A stretch of 64,000 nt of DNA from Cercis canadensis (GCA_003255065.1 QAOA01008187.1:273029-337028), one strand, 5' to 3'. Counted from the stretch's first letter, positions 1 through 11,993 are shown. Made by a program: numbers and translations. The notes: a model not told the origin generated them from the letters alone.

Positions 1-157
1 AAAATAATATCAAAACCCTAATAATGCTGAAAAACACACTTAAGCTCAATTTGAACCTAATTAATGAAATATGACTCAAGCCTAATCAAATAAGCCCAAA
101 ATAGGATTAGGAGGTTAAAAATGGGGATTAATTAATATATAAAAAAATTGTTCATCA
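1..157 (-). repeat. LTR fragment, family D (tail only)
   Basis: This matches the right-hand end of the 1.43-kb LTR family seen complete at 34725-36154 and 37553-38982, including the 'caataaagccc'-like block and the terminal TTCATCA. The left part lies outside the window, so no target duplication can be checked. The orientation is that of the minus-strand copies. Confidence 0.75.
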
Positions 158-643
158 CTTGTCCTTCATACTTTGTTCTTATTCTAACTTGTGCTTGAGC
201 TGATAATTCCATTGGTTGGCTGAGTTAGTTATTTCGAAATTCCTTGTTCCAAATTCTATTTTGTTTATTCTCTCTTAGTTCCTATTTGTTCTAGCTGTGA
301 TCTCCTTGTTGACTGCTATTCTTATTTGATTAACTTGAGCATGCCACACTACTTGTGCATTGTTGTTCTTCTTGCACAATCTTGCATTTTTCTGGGTGTT
401 TGATTTGGTTTGGAACCACTTGTGTTAGTGGCTGCCCAGCTGTACCTTTGCTCATTATTGAGATTATCAAGAGGGAATTGAGTGATAAAAGGCAAGAGAG
501 GGTAAGATCATCATGATAAAAGCCTTTAGAGAAGTCATACACGATTGTCAAGAGTGATATACTTAGAGTGCAAACACGTGAGTAGAGAGAGGTGAGAACT
601 TCAATTTTTCTACTAACGTTTTATGCAGGTTAATCACTACAAC
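158..643. other. Unassigned stretch before a gypsy gag remnant
   Basis: No coding or RNA feature is recognised. It lies between the LTR tail and the gag-like start at 644, so it may be the LTR end or leader of the diverged gypsy element to its right. The pyrimidine-rich text near 590-640 would suit a leader. I cannot place an LTR edge or primer site with confidence. Confidence 0.4.
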
Positions 644-1051
644 ATGGAGAACCAAGATGAGCCAATTGACCCCCAATTACGCATGCAAGCTACACAACAA
701 TAGTTTGCACGCATGAATATCATGTTTGAGGCTATGAATGACAGAATGGAGAGGTTGGAAAATAGACAGCCAAGAGAGCCAATTCCCAATCATTGTGAAA
801 AAGGAGAAAGGAGGAAAATGAGAGTAGATGATGATTATAACTCCACTAAAATGAACATTCCTTCCTTCCAAGGAAAGAATGATCTGGAGTGGTACTTGAA
901 ATGGGAGAAGAAAGTAAAGACTCTTGGAAGGAGCATAGAAAAGGTTGAGTCATGGCTACAAAACAACATTGTTCTTACAAAGAATACTAGCCATGTGGAG
1001 GCCTCTAAAGTCATCTCGGATGTAGAGAGTTATACTACAATGGAGAATTAG
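644..1051 (+). pseudogene. Diverged Ty3/gypsy gag remnant
   Basis: The frame opens with ATG at 644, is broken by a TAG near 702 and continues to 1051. It holds 'MNDRMERLENRQ' and 'MNIPSFQGKNDLEWYLKWEKKV', which follow the gag of elements A and B ('[10 protein letters not shown]', '[22 protein letters not shown]'). The rest of the capsid region, with the IWW motif and the zinc knuckle, is missing. The product would have been a nucleocapsid precursor. It is clearly non-functional and more diverged from A and B than they are from each other. Confidence 0.7.
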
Positions 1052-1057
1052 AAGTTA

Positions 1058-1600
1058 GTGGCCAAATTAAATGAGACATCTACTCAAGTGATTTTGAGGG
1101 ATGAAGTTAATTCTCAACCACCATGTATTGAAGTTCCATTGAATTTGATAAAAGGAACTAAGGATGCAACACATGTGGAAGACATGATTGATGACCATGA
1201 AAGAGAGGAGGTAAAAGATCAAAAGAGTGAGATAGTCAAAGAGATTGAGAGCCCTAAGGAAAAGAAAAAGAGTGAGCTTAGAGGAAGAGAATCCAATGAA
1301 GTTTTATTTTCTCGTAAGCCTCTTTTAACACCCTTGTGCAAAAAGGCTTATGTAGAGACTAACCCCTCTAACCTCTCTTGTTCTAGTGTTAATTGTTCTA
1401 ATGTGCAGGATCTTGAAGAGGAATCCCAAGAGACAAAGCAACACAGATTGCTACTCACATTGAAGGGTGCACTCTCCAAAGATCCCATGGGTAACTCCAC
1501 ACTTTTTCCTTTCTTGACAGCCCCTTATTTTGATTGCAAGCTTGCTGAAAAATTGTTTAAACATGATCCTAATTTTGTGGTTATAGTGAATGCAAGTTGA
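1058..1600 (+). pseudogene. Gag-pol linker remnant of the diverged gypsy element
   Basis: An open frame of 180 codons in the same frame as the gag remnant, rich in Lys and Glu. A stretch reading 'EVLFSRKPLLTPLCKKAYVE' sits where A and B carry '[19 protein letters not shown]', the linker between protease and reverse transcriptase. No protease DSG motif and no RT palm motif can be found, so the catalytic middle of pol seems deleted. Assignment rests on position and on this weak similarity. Confidence 0.5.
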
Positions 1601-1651
1601 GAATTATAGACTAGTGATGATGGTTTAGGTGATTTCCTTCTCCTTACTACT

Positions 1652-3896
1652 TTGCATGCTAGGTCATTAGGTATTGATCATGTTAGGACTTTGTTTGCAA
1701 GAGAATCTTATGATGTTGGTAGGATAAGTGTGAGTATTGCTTTGACTGTCCAACCCAATCATGGGAAGAGTTACTCTTTGGTTAGAAAGCATGAGATGCA
1801 TTTGCTTAAAAATCTTTTGTATGTGACCAATGTATCTCTTGTTTTTTGCATACAACATGCTTTACATGATTTAAGTGCATTTGATTCGACTAAAGCATTT
1901 GCAAAAGTTGTGTGTGATAAGATATATAAGCATGATAACTTGTCGTTTGAAGAGCTCAAAATGCATATGTCTATTAAGATATATCAAGAAACTCTATGCT
2001 TGCTGAAAATGCTCTTTATAGTGCTATGCCTAATTTGGATTTTATCCATGAGAGTAGTCTTAAATGCGATTGCTATCAATTTAGGTTTATTGAGGTTACT
2101 TTGGTAAACTCCTTTAAACTTAAGTATGGAGCATATGGTTGGCTGATTATTCCTCTTGGATCTCTTGATGTTATCACTATCAAAGCTATTGTGAATATAA
2201 ATCTGCATGTTTCTTTAACCTTCCTTGGGAATGCCTATTTTCATGATATATTATATTATGGCATGAATCATGATGTAAGTGCTAATCATTTGCAAGGTGA
2301 GGCATTTGCTTTAGTTGGTATAGATAGATTTGCTAAGGTAGTTAGGTTTATTTGTGCTAGAGAATTACTTTTGGTAGTGAGTATTCTAGATTTTGTTGAG
2401 TTTAACATGTTTTTCTCTAGAATTGTTTTGAGACTTTTGCAGCACTTGAATATTTCAAATTCTCAAGAGGTGAGATACCTGCTAGGTGAGAAATTTCTTG
2501 TTGTTAAGGTCTTACTACCAAGGTATGCACATTTTCTTTCCTTAACTTTTAAATTCTTGGAAGTTAACTCCAACAATGGAATATGCACATAAAATCTTGT
2601 TTTTGATAAGATATTTCATGTGTATGAAAAATGTGCATTCAATGAGTTTGTAGTTATTAATGTTTCATTTCATTCTTTATTGAAGCATGTATCCCATGTT
2701 GTTAGCATAAAGATTAAATGGATAGGGATTGCAAATGATGTTTTGATGGCTCTCAATTGTCCAATTTATCTTAAGACTTTGGTTCAGTTTTTTGGCAGGA
2801 GAGTGACATTACATTGCAATATTCCTTGCTCTTATATGGATTCTATCTTGTGTACTAACAAGTGTTTACAAGAACACCTAAGTTTGTTACTTAGAGTGCT
2901 AGTTTCTTTGAGGATTGAACAATGGTTTGCCATTGAACTTGGAGGATTGGTTTGGAATGTGACTAGATTAAGTATTGCTTATGGATTTGCACTTGGACTG
3001 ACTTTTGGTTTCAAGGGTTGGGTATCTAATACATATGGTGTAGTTAACTTGTCAATTCTGAACAATATTTTGAATATTTGTGATGGCAAGCTTTTGAGTT
3101 GTTTGGTGAGAAAACAATGTCTGTGTGAATTTTTACAAATGGGCAAATGTGATTGTCATAGCTATCAAGTTGTGAAGCCTACTTTGTGTATGCTATTCTC
3201 ATTGAACCCATGTCATTGTCTTCTTTTTTTTCATGTTATCCTACTACTCTAGATTCTAGTAATCATGCATGTGATTATTTTGAACTGTTGGATAATGTGG
3301 TAATTATTTTAAGGTGGACAAAATGGCATGCTATAGAATCGGGAAAATGGAAAATGAAGTTTAATATTAGAAAGGGCTGAGAATGCAATATTGTGTTCTA
3401 TGTGCTCATTGATAAAATTTTGCTTCCTTGTCTTATTGGTGTGCTGCTCTATATTTTGATCTATGATCTTGTCAATGTTTGTAATGAGCTTTTAACATTC
3501 ACCAGGCCAAAGGTAGATGTTCCTCTAAAAATCTTGAATCCTATTGTGGCTAACTTGTCTCCTTTTCTTGATGTAGGAACTTTAGATTTGAGGTCAAATC
3601 CTTTTGAAGAGGGAGGGAATAATGGGGATCAAGGAAGCCTCCACATTGAAGTTCCAAGCATAGTCAAGGCTAAGAAGGAAGACATGGCTTTGAAGGGCAT
3701 CAAGACAGGCCAGGATGAGCACATGGCCGTGTTATGCAAGATCATGGCCGTGTCATGTAGGCTGAGAGGCAACACGGGCAGGACAAGGAAGGAACACGGG
3801 CGTGTCAATGGCCGTGTCCAGTCAACAGAGATGTTGGGTTGGGAACACGGCTTGGAGAACGAGGAACACGGGCCGTGTCATGTCAACACGGGTTGA
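1652..3896 (+). pseudogene. Strongly diverged gypsy RNase H-integrase-tail region
   Basis: Several long overlapping frames (1652-2107, 1996-2592, 2620-3252, 3393-3896) carry scattered matches in the right order to pol of A, B and C. 'TTLHARSLGIDHVRTL' follows the post-RNase H segment. 'VGIDRFAKVVRFICAR' follows the integrase core '[17 protein letters not shown]'. 'LLLRVLVSLRIEQW' follows the late integrase region. 'LDLRSNPFEEGGNNGD' follows the extreme pol C-terminus '[14 protein letters not shown]'. The Asp-Asp-Glu catalytic residues are not all recognisable, and frames shift between blocks. It is a dead relative, although its frames are longer than expected for random decay. Confidence 0.6.
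3606..3622 (+). other. Candidate polypurine tract of the diverged gypsy element
   Basis: The purine run gaagagggagggaataa ends the recognisable pol frame at the same codons (EEGGN) that form the polypurine tract of A, B and C. The 3' LTR would start just after it, near 3623, with TG. The far end of that LTR is not identified. Confidence 0.45.
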
Positions 3897-3932
3897 GCAC
3901 GGGCGTGTCACAATGCTGTGTCATGCTTTTGA
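3719..3932. repeat. Cluster of ACACGG/CCGTGT palindromic motifs
   Basis: At least eight variants of a GC-rich palindrome built on acacgggccgtgtc occur in about 215 bp of otherwise AT-rich DNA, for example catggccgtgtc, acacgggcgtgtc and acacgggccgtgtc. Most are separated by 10-30 bp of unrelated sequence, so this is a motif cluster and not a tandem array. It lies about 100-310 bp inside the presumed 3' LTR. A second cluster occurs in an unrelated LTR at 28237-28546. Confidence 0.75.
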
Positions 3933-4600
3933 AGAGTTAATTGTCTCTAGGACCTTTATTTTGGTTATTTGTAATTAAATGCCTTGCTGAATACATTTTC
4001 TAGGGCCTATTTTCTGTCTAAGCTAACTAGGGCTTATGTTAGATAGTTTTAAGGCTTGTTTAATTAGGGCTAAAGATTTTGGGTCATGTTTGGGCTGGAT
4101 ATCCACCCAACTCACAATAACCGCCCCATATCAAACTACTAAAGGAGTTGAGACCTTTGTCTTTAGCATTCAACCAATTAAGAATTTGATAATAGAATTG
4201 AGAGTTTCTCTCTTGTTCTCTCCATGGAGAGCTCAAGCCATCTAGGTGGATTCCTAGCATGGTGTATCTAAACCTTATTACTCTCCCCCTTTCCCAATCT
4301 AGAGTGTGGCGGTTTATTCATTTCTTCACCTTGAACAAGTTGATTGTTGATTATATGGATTATGGAGGGTTAGTTAAACTTTGCTGAAACTAGGTTGCCT
4401 AATTTGTTAATCAAAGGTCTTCACCTAATTCCATTCATCTTTTCTTGATTTTTGTTATTTGACCTTACTTGGGATCCTTGGCTAATTTGGATTGGATTTG
4501 GCTTGATTCTTCAAGTGGATCCATATAAGCAAGGTATCCATAATAAATTGAGTATGGGAGCTAATATTTTTTCTTGACCGTTTGAAGCTTGATTCGTGGT
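3933..4600. other. No gene seen; presumed LTR remainder and old flank
   Basis: AT-rich DNA with only short frames. The left part is probably the rest of the diverged gypsy LTR. The right part precedes the first recognisable LINE codons near 4610. No motif is strong enough to call. Confidence 0.4.
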
Positions 4601-4609
4601 AGGAATATG

Positions 4610-6852
4610 AACCTGTTCTTCGCAAGGAAGAACTATTATGGGTCCAAAAATCTAGATGCAAATGGGTCCAATATGGGGATACAAACATTAATTATCTTCA
4701 TGGCACAACTTTGATGAGGCGTCACAAGAATAAAATTGCAACACTTCAGAATGATCAGGGGGATTAGGTTCATGAACTGCCTTTAAGAGATGGCAACTTC
4801 TTTTTCCAAGAATTTGTATCATGATGATGGGTGGTTCACTCCTTTTATGATTTCGAGTTGCTTTCCTCAAATTACTGATAGGGATGTGACTTTACTAAAT
4901 GCTAGAATCTTTTTTGAAGAGGTCAAAGCCTCAATTTTTGACATGGGCGGGCTTAAAGCACCAGGATCAGATGGGTTACATGCATTGTTTTATCAAAGCC
5001 AGAGGGATGTAGTTGGGAATTCTTTGTTTTCGCTTGTGGAGCTAGTGGTTGCTAATCCTAGAAAGCTTAGTCTTCTTAACCAAACTCTGATAACTATCAT
5101 TCCCAAGGTTGATGAGCCTAAGTCTATAAAGCAATTTAGGCCTATCAATTTATGTAATGTGGCCTACAAAGTGATTACTAAGATCTTAGCTAACATGTTG
5201 AGAAAGGTTATGTGTTATATTATTTCTCCTCACTAGTGTAGCTTCATTCCTAGGCGTCAAGGTTCTAAGGATCATTGTTGCTTAAGAGGTTATCCATAGT
5301 ATGAGGTTCCGGAAGGGCAAGAGCATCATGGCTATTAAGATTGATTTGGAGAAGGCTTATAATAGACTTAAATGGGATTTTTATTAGGTAGACTTTGGAG
5401 GATATAGGGTTGAGCAAATATGTTATTAATCTTATCTAGCATTGTATCCCCTAAGCTTCTATGAATGTGGTTTGGAATGGTGCTACTATGGGTAATTTTT
5501 CTCCTTCTCGGGGCATTTGCCAAGGTGATCCGTTTTCCCCTTATCTCTTTGTACTTTGTATAAAGCATCTGTCACATTTAATCAATTCAGTGGTTTTAGG
5601 TGCTCTTTGGAAGCCTATCACTCTTGCTAGAGATGGGTCTCCTCCTCATTTTATGTTTGTCGATGATTTGTTTCATTTAGTGAAGCGTCCTTGGATCAGG
5701 TGGATGTTATCAACAGTTGTCTCAAGTTGTTTTGTGATAGATTGGGTCAGAAAGTTAGCATAGAAAAAACCAAAGTCTGTTTTTCTAGAAATGTTAATCA
5801 TAACAAAGGCCAAGAGGTCACATTAGCCTTTGGTTTTGGGTGGACTAGTGATTTAGGGAAGTACCTTGGGGTTCCCTTGCAACACAAACATTGTAATAAG
5901 CACTCTTTTAGTTATATCACAAAGAAAATCATGAGACGGCTAGCTATTGGAAGCCACCACTCTTTCCCTTACGGGTAGGCTTACCTTGATCCAATCGGTT
6001 ATTTCAACAATGCCAACTTATGCGAGGTAGATATGTTTCTTACCCAACAACACTTGTGACGATATTGAGAGACATAATAGAAGTTTCTTTGTAGGGTCTA
6101 CGCAAGATAAAAAGAAAATTACTTTGGTGCGCTATGATACAGTTTGTAAGTCGAAGACTGGTGGTGGTTTCGTGTTGCGGCATTGAAGTAAGTCAATATA
6201 GCTTTTATGATGAAGTTAGGGTGGGGTTTAGTTAATCATAAGGCCCTTTGGGTGAGAATGCTCAAAAGCAAATATGGTTGCGGTGCAAGTAAGTTGTCGA
6301 CAGTCCGAGTGCATTAAAGTAGCTCAAATTTATGGCAAGGAGTTTGCAAATCTTGGTGCAATGTGGAAAATAATCTTATTTGGAGATTGGGAAATGGGCA
6401 ACATACACATTTTCATACTGATGTTTGGGTTCATGGTTTATAGCCTCTTAAATTGTTAGTGGTAGGGGACCTGAGTGTAGTGGATTGGGAGGCCAATGTG
6501 GCTTAGTTTACTACATTGGAAGGGAATTGGGACTGTGCTAAATTTGCAAGCTTACTGCCCCAATAGGTTTGTAATAGGATTGTAGGCATGAAATCGCCAT
6601 CCATTCAAAGTGGAGAGAATACTCTTGCTTGGGGGTTATATTAAGTCTACTTATTCTTCCTTGGTTAATAGTTCTCATGGTGATTCTTAGAGTATTTTTA
6701 GGAAGATTTGGAGCTGGGAGGGTCCCCTATAGATTCATACTTTTCTTTGGCTTGTGGCTCATGAAAGTCTACTTATCAATAGCACTAGGTATCATCGTCA
6801 CCTCACTTAGGAACCGATTTGTGCAAGATGTGGGAAGAAGATTGAGATAGTT
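4610..6852 (+). pseudogene. L1-type LINE ORF2 remnant, left part (reverse transcriptase)
   Basis: This is a decayed non-LTR reverse transcriptase with frameshifts and stops. In order: 'TLMRRHKNKI' (upstream of RT, near 4711), 'KAPGSDGLHALFYQ' (near 4957), 'FRPINLCNVAYKVITKILA' (near 5137), 'KIDLEKAYNRLKWDF' (near 5340), 'GICQGDPFSPYLFVLC' (near 5511), the catalytic box as FVDDL instead of FADDL (5656-5670), 'YLGVPLQHKHCNK' (near 5860), then the zinc-binding region 'KIWSWEGP...HTFLWLVAHE' (near 6705). Such proteins copy LINE RNA at a nicked target. The frame stops being LINE at 6852, where element A was inserted, and resumes at 13701. ORF1 and the endonuclease are not seen. Confidence 0.85.
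6848..6852. repeat. Target-site duplication of element A, left copy (TAGTT)
   Basis: TAGTT directly precedes the TGATGCG edge of the left LTR and is repeated directly after the right LTR at 13701-13705. A matching 5-bp duplication is expected for Ty3/gypsy integration and shows both element edges are intact. Confidence 0.92.
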
Positions 6853-7527
6853 TGATGCGTTCGCGTACCCGAAGGATCGAAACGGAGTGTCTGGATACCA
6901 AACTGTGGGATGACCTTGGTTATCTCAATAGGGTGAACCCTTAGCAAGGAAGGATCCTTGGTAAGTTCAAGTTCAAGTTCTTTGCCCAAGAACAACAGGG
7001 AAGCTCTCAATCCAGAGAAACTCAATAATTCAGAAACTGAATACTATTAATCTCCAAAACTGTTTTGCAAAGGCATACACGAATTCCTTATATAGGCAAT
7101 TCGGCTAGGAGGCTACAAGCTATGATGGATCCTCTAAGAAAGTTAATAAAACCCTAATACCCAGTTTGGCCCATAGACATAAAGGCCCAAAATATTAAAA
7201 AACGAATTTAAAACTAATTAAACGTTTTGGCCCATAAACATAAAGGCCCAAAAATAAAACTAATTAAATTAAACATTATTTTTGGCCTGCTCCAAACTTG
7301 GGCTCCAAGCTGGCCCATGTGCACCTTCTACAAGAGACAGATAAGTGATCCATCTCAACTCTGAACTTGGCCCAGCTGCTCTTTCTTTGGTCTGCACCTC
7401 TTGGACTAGGCTCAACAATGCCTCTCTCACTCGCTTAGCTTTGCTTCTAGTCATCGGGCGTCCAACTCCAAGTAATGGATCATGAACACTCCTAGGGTTA
7501 GGGCATGTAGCAAGCTGATTCGCATCA
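6853..7527 (-). repeat. 3' LTR of element A
   Basis: 675 bp from TGATGCG to CGCATCA, matching 13026-13700. It holds the last 85 codons and stop of gag-pol (to 7269), and a TATA-like CTTATATAGG on the plus strand near 7088 that reads TATATAAG on the element's strand. Confidence 0.95.
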
Positions 7528-10500
7528 TTCCCTCCCTCCTCAGAAGGATTTGTCCTCGAATCTGAATCGTCACCTACATCAAACAAGGTTAAGTCAGCAA
7601 CATTAAAAGTAGCACTAACATTGCCATACTCACCAGGAAGATTAATTTTGTAGGCATTGTCATTAATCCGCTCAAGGACCTCAAACGGCCCATCTCCTCG
7701 AGGGTGCAACTTTGATTTCTGTTGGGTAGGAAACCGTCCCTTCCTAAGGTGTACCCAAACCCAATCACCTGGTTCAAATATAACCCTAGTTCGTCCCTTG
7801 TTAACTTGCCTAGCATACTGCTCATTCTTCTTCTCAATATTAGCCCGAACCTTGGAATGCAAGTCTCTAACAAAATCTGCCTTGTGCTTACCATCAAGAT
7901 TAGCAAACTCATTAGTAGGCAAAGGTAAAATATCCAAGGGAGTTAAAGGATTAAATCCATAAACAATCTCAAAAGGGGAATAAGAAGTAGTAGAGTGTAC
8001 AGTGCGATTATAAGCAAACTCAACATGCGGCAAAGATTGTTCCCAACGCTTAAGATTCTTTTGCATAATAGCACGCAATATAGTAGCAAGTGTTCTATTA
8101 ACAACCTCAGTTTGCCCATCTGTCTGAGGATGTGCAACCGTAGAAAATAGAAGCTTAGTTCCCAATCGACCCCATAGGGTTCGCCAAAAGTGACTTAGGA
8201 ACTTCACATCTCTATCACTCACTATTGTTCTAGGTAAACCATGCAAGCGCACTATTTCTTTAAAGAACAAGTCAGCAATGTGTGTTGCATCATTAGTTTT
8301 AGCACAAGCAATAAAGTGAGCCATCTTGCTAAACCTATCAACAACCACAAAGATACTATCTTTCCCACTTGGTGACCTTGGCAGCCCTAGCACAAAATCC
8401 ATAGAAATATCAATCCAAGGTTGACTAGGTATAGGCAATGGTGTATAAAGTCCATGTGGTATAACTTTGGACTTGGCCTGTTTACAAGTAATACACTTGT
8501 CACAAATAGAAAGCACATCATGTTTCATGTGAGGCCAATAAAAATGTTCATGTAAAATATCCAAAGTCTTTTTAACACCAAAGTGCCCCATTAGGCCACC
8601 ACCATGCGTCTCTCTAACAAGCAAATCACGTATAGAACATGCAGGCACACATAATTTATCTTTCTTAAACAAGTACCCATCATGCCTATAATAATCACCA
8701 CTAGCATACTTAGCACAAGCAATCCATAGTTGACCGAAATTAGAATCAGATTCATACAAGTCCTTGATAAGCTCAAAACCTAATAGCTTAGCATGCAAAG
8801 AAGTAATTAAAGTATACCTTCTAGACAAGGCATCAGCAACGACATTCTCCTTCCCAGCTTTATATTTAATAACATAGGGGAACGTCTCAATGAACTCTAA
8901 CCATTTGGCATGTCTCTTATTTAACTTACCTTGGGATTTCAAATACTTCAAGCTCTCATGATCCGAATGAATGATGAATTCCCGAGGCCATAGATAGTGC
9001 TGCCACGTTTGGAGAGTCCTCACTAGAGCATAAAGCTCTTTGTCATAAGTGGGATAATTTAATGCTGCCCCATTAAGCTTCTCACTGAAATATGCAATAG
9101 GCTTGGAATCCTGCATCAAAACAGCCCCTATTCCAATACCTGAAGCATCACATTCAATCTCAAAAGCTCTGTCAAAGTTAGGCAAACATAAAAGAGGAGC
9201 ACTAGTTAAAGTTTCCTTTAAAGTGGTAAATGCCCTCTCTTGTTCCTCGCCCCACTTAAAACTCACATTTTTCTTAACTAGTTCATTTAGGGGTGCGGCT
9301 ATGGTGCTGAAATTCTTTACAAACCGCCTATAAAAACTAGCTAAGCCATGGAAAGATCTTACCTCATTCGCATTCTTAGGTGTAGGCCAATCTCGGATTG
9401 CCTTAACCTTCTCCTCATCCATGCTAATACCCTTAGAACTTACAACAAACCCAAGAAATATAACAGAATCGGAACAAAATGCACACTTCTTAAAATTAGC
9501 ATACAATTTATGTTCTCTCAAAGCAATAAAGACATCATGCAAGTGTGACACATGATTATCTAGGGTTTTGCTATAAACTAGGATATCATCAAAATAAACC
9601 ACCACAAATTTTTCAATAAAGACACGCAAAACATGGTTTATTAGTCTCATGAAAGTGCTAGATGCATTAGTTAAACCGAAAGGCATTACTAACCACTCAT
9701 ACAAACCATATTTTGTTTTAAATGCAGTTTTCCACTCATCTCCTTCTTTCATGCGAATTTGGTAGTATCCATTCTTTAAATCTATCTTAGAAAAGACACT
9801 AGAACCATACAACTCATCAAGCATGTCATCTAATCTAGGGATAGGATGTCTATACTTAACCGTGATTTGGTTGATGGCTCGGCAATCCACACACATGCGC
9901 CATGTCCCGTCTTTCTTTGGCACCAAGATAACTAGAACTGAACATGGGCTTAGACTTTCTTTCACGAATCCCTTTTGTACGAGCTCATCCACTTGCCTTT
10001 GAATTTCCTTTTTCTCGTCAGGATTAGCTCGGTAGGCTGGTTTATTAGGGATAGTCGATCCAGGAACAAAGTCAATCTGGTGCTCTATGCCCCTCAAGGG
10101 AGGCAAACCATGTGGTATCTCTTCAGGGAAAATATCAGTAAATTCCTGCATCAAAGAAACAACCACACTAGGCAAAGAAGGGTTAAGAGAGTTAGTAAAA
10201 TAAACATCCTTGTACATAAGTACAAGAAGGGTTGGCTTAGACAATAGAACACTCTTGACCTCACTTTTTTGTGCAAAAGCACTCACTTTTTGTCTTCTCT
10301 CACTCTTTTTGTCCGTACTTTTTTCTTTTTCTCTCTCAGTCTCTTTTTCTTTGACTACTTTTTCTTCTCTCTCTTTACATTCTTTTGTAATCTTTGCTTG
10401 ATCCGCATATGCAAGAGCAGGTTTTAAAGGTTTCAACAAAGTGGCCTTGTCATTCTTGTAGACGGTGTAAGTGTTGTTGTATCCGTCATACTTCACTCGC

Positions 10501-11993
10501 CTATCAAACTGCCATGGTCGTCCCAACAAAATATGACAAGCATGCAAAGGCACCACATCACACAGTACTTCATCTTTAAAAGTGCTAAAGGCAAATGCAA
10601 TCCTAACTTGCTTGTTTACCCATAGGTCTCCTCTATCATTCAACCACTTTAGCCTATAAGGTGAGGGGTGTGGAATAATAGGTAAATTCAACTTTTCTAC
10701 GGCCAAGGTACTAGCAACATTAGTACAAGATCCACTGTCAATAATAATGCTACATACCTTGTCTCCCACCAAGCATCGATTTTGAAAGATATGCTCGCGG
10801 TGTTCTTCGATGTCATCTTCCCTCGGTTGCATGTTGAGCACACGCCTGGACACCATCAAATACTGATCTGGAAGGGAGTCATCAATTCCCTCCACGTCAC
10901 TAGCATCTTCTAAGGGTGGCATGTCTTCACAACCAGGTGTAACAGTAGATTCCTCCTCACTATCATACTCACCAGTAGCAAGCATAACAACTTTCGTTCT
11001 ATTGGGACATTCAGAAGATATATGTCCACGTCCTTGACACCTGTAGCATTTGATGTCACGTGACTTAGAAGAAGAGTTATAGTCTGTTTTACCTTGGGAA
11101 ATAGGAGTAGAACTTGTAGGCTTTGGTCTTGTGTCGTCTCTTGGCTTTGGAGCTGTGTGAGGATTATCCTTCCAATTTGATTTCCAGTTTGAAGTTCTGG
11201 AAGGCACACCGAATCTAGAAGCTGCTCTAGCCTTTAATTGTCGCTCTACATGCTCGGCTTTATGCACCAAGTCCTCCATCTCTATATAGTGACTCATCTC
11301 CACCACTTCAGCAATCTCTCGCTTCAAGCCACTAATAAACCGTGCCATGGTTGCCTCACGGTTCTCATCAATACTAGCCCTCATCATGGCTATCTCCATC
11401 TCACTGTTGTACTTAGCCACACTCATAGATCATTGTTTCAAATCTTGCAATTTCTTGAAACAATCTCTATAGTAATGTCTAGGTACAAACCGTTTCCTCA
11501 TCACGGCTCTCATATCAGCCCATGACCGAATATGTCTCTCACCATCTCTATGCCTGTTAATCACTAGCTGATCCCACCAAATACTAGCATAATCAGTGAA
11601 TTCAACTACTGCCAGCTTCACTTTCTTTTCTTCAGAGTATTCATGGCACTCAAAAACATGTTCCACCTTCCTCTCCCAATCTAGGTAAAGTTCAGGATCA
11701 CTCTTACCTTGAAAGGTAGGAATTCTCATTTTTATACTCCCCAGGTTATTATCACAACGAGGGGCTGCCATCCTCTCTCTTCTGGTCTCGATTTCAACCT
11801 CAGAATAGTCTTCTTCCTCTTCCTCAGAATACCGAAAGGGTCTAGTTGTTTTAGTTTTTGTCTTAGGTGAAACTAGGTTTTCTAACCTCTCTAATCTGTC
11901 CTCAGTGCCCATTCGTAATGCTGCAATTTGGTCCTGAATTGCGTTCATATATGCATCCATATGACTTTTGGTGAATGGTTCTTCCTGTTCCAT
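7269..11993 (-). pseudogene. Gag-pol polyprotein of element A, one nonsense codon
   Basis: The frame runs 1574 codons from the ATG at 11993 and makes the capsid and all enzymes for copying and integrating the element. Gag carries 'SIWWDQL'. A CX2CX4HX4C zinc knuckle lies near residues 314-332, the protease DSG near 418, the RT box YFDD near 798, RNase H 'CDASGIG' near 948, the integrase HHCC zinc domain near 1124-1160, then the DD(35)E core with 'TDGQTEVVN'. The C-terminal tail contains '[15 protein letters not shown]'. The only inactivating change visible is a TGA at 11430-11432 (codon 188), where sister B has GGA. Both halves are otherwise in one frame. About 85 C-terminal residues are encoded in the LTR. 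The frame also extends upstream of the ATG to 12068 without a stop, but without another ATG. Confidence 0.93.
7528..7541 (-). other. Polypurine tract of element A, inside the coding frame
   Basis: On the minus strand GAGGAGGGAGGGAA abuts the 3' LTR. This is the usual position for the plus-strand primer of reverse transcription. The same bases encode Glu-Glu-Gly-Gly-Asn of the polyprotein, so the tract is under both coding and priming constraint. Confidence 0.85.

Noticed and set aside
2620..3252. 210-codon frame as a host membrane protein
   Set aside because: It is hydrophobic, but its position and weak ordered matches place it in the integrase region of a decayed gypsy element.
7657..10579. 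Plus-strand frames at 7657-7962, 9103-9333, 9975-10247, 10394-10579 and similar ones at 40146-42735
   Set aside because: These are antisense shadows of the gag-pol frames of A and B; they recur in both because the elements are sisters.
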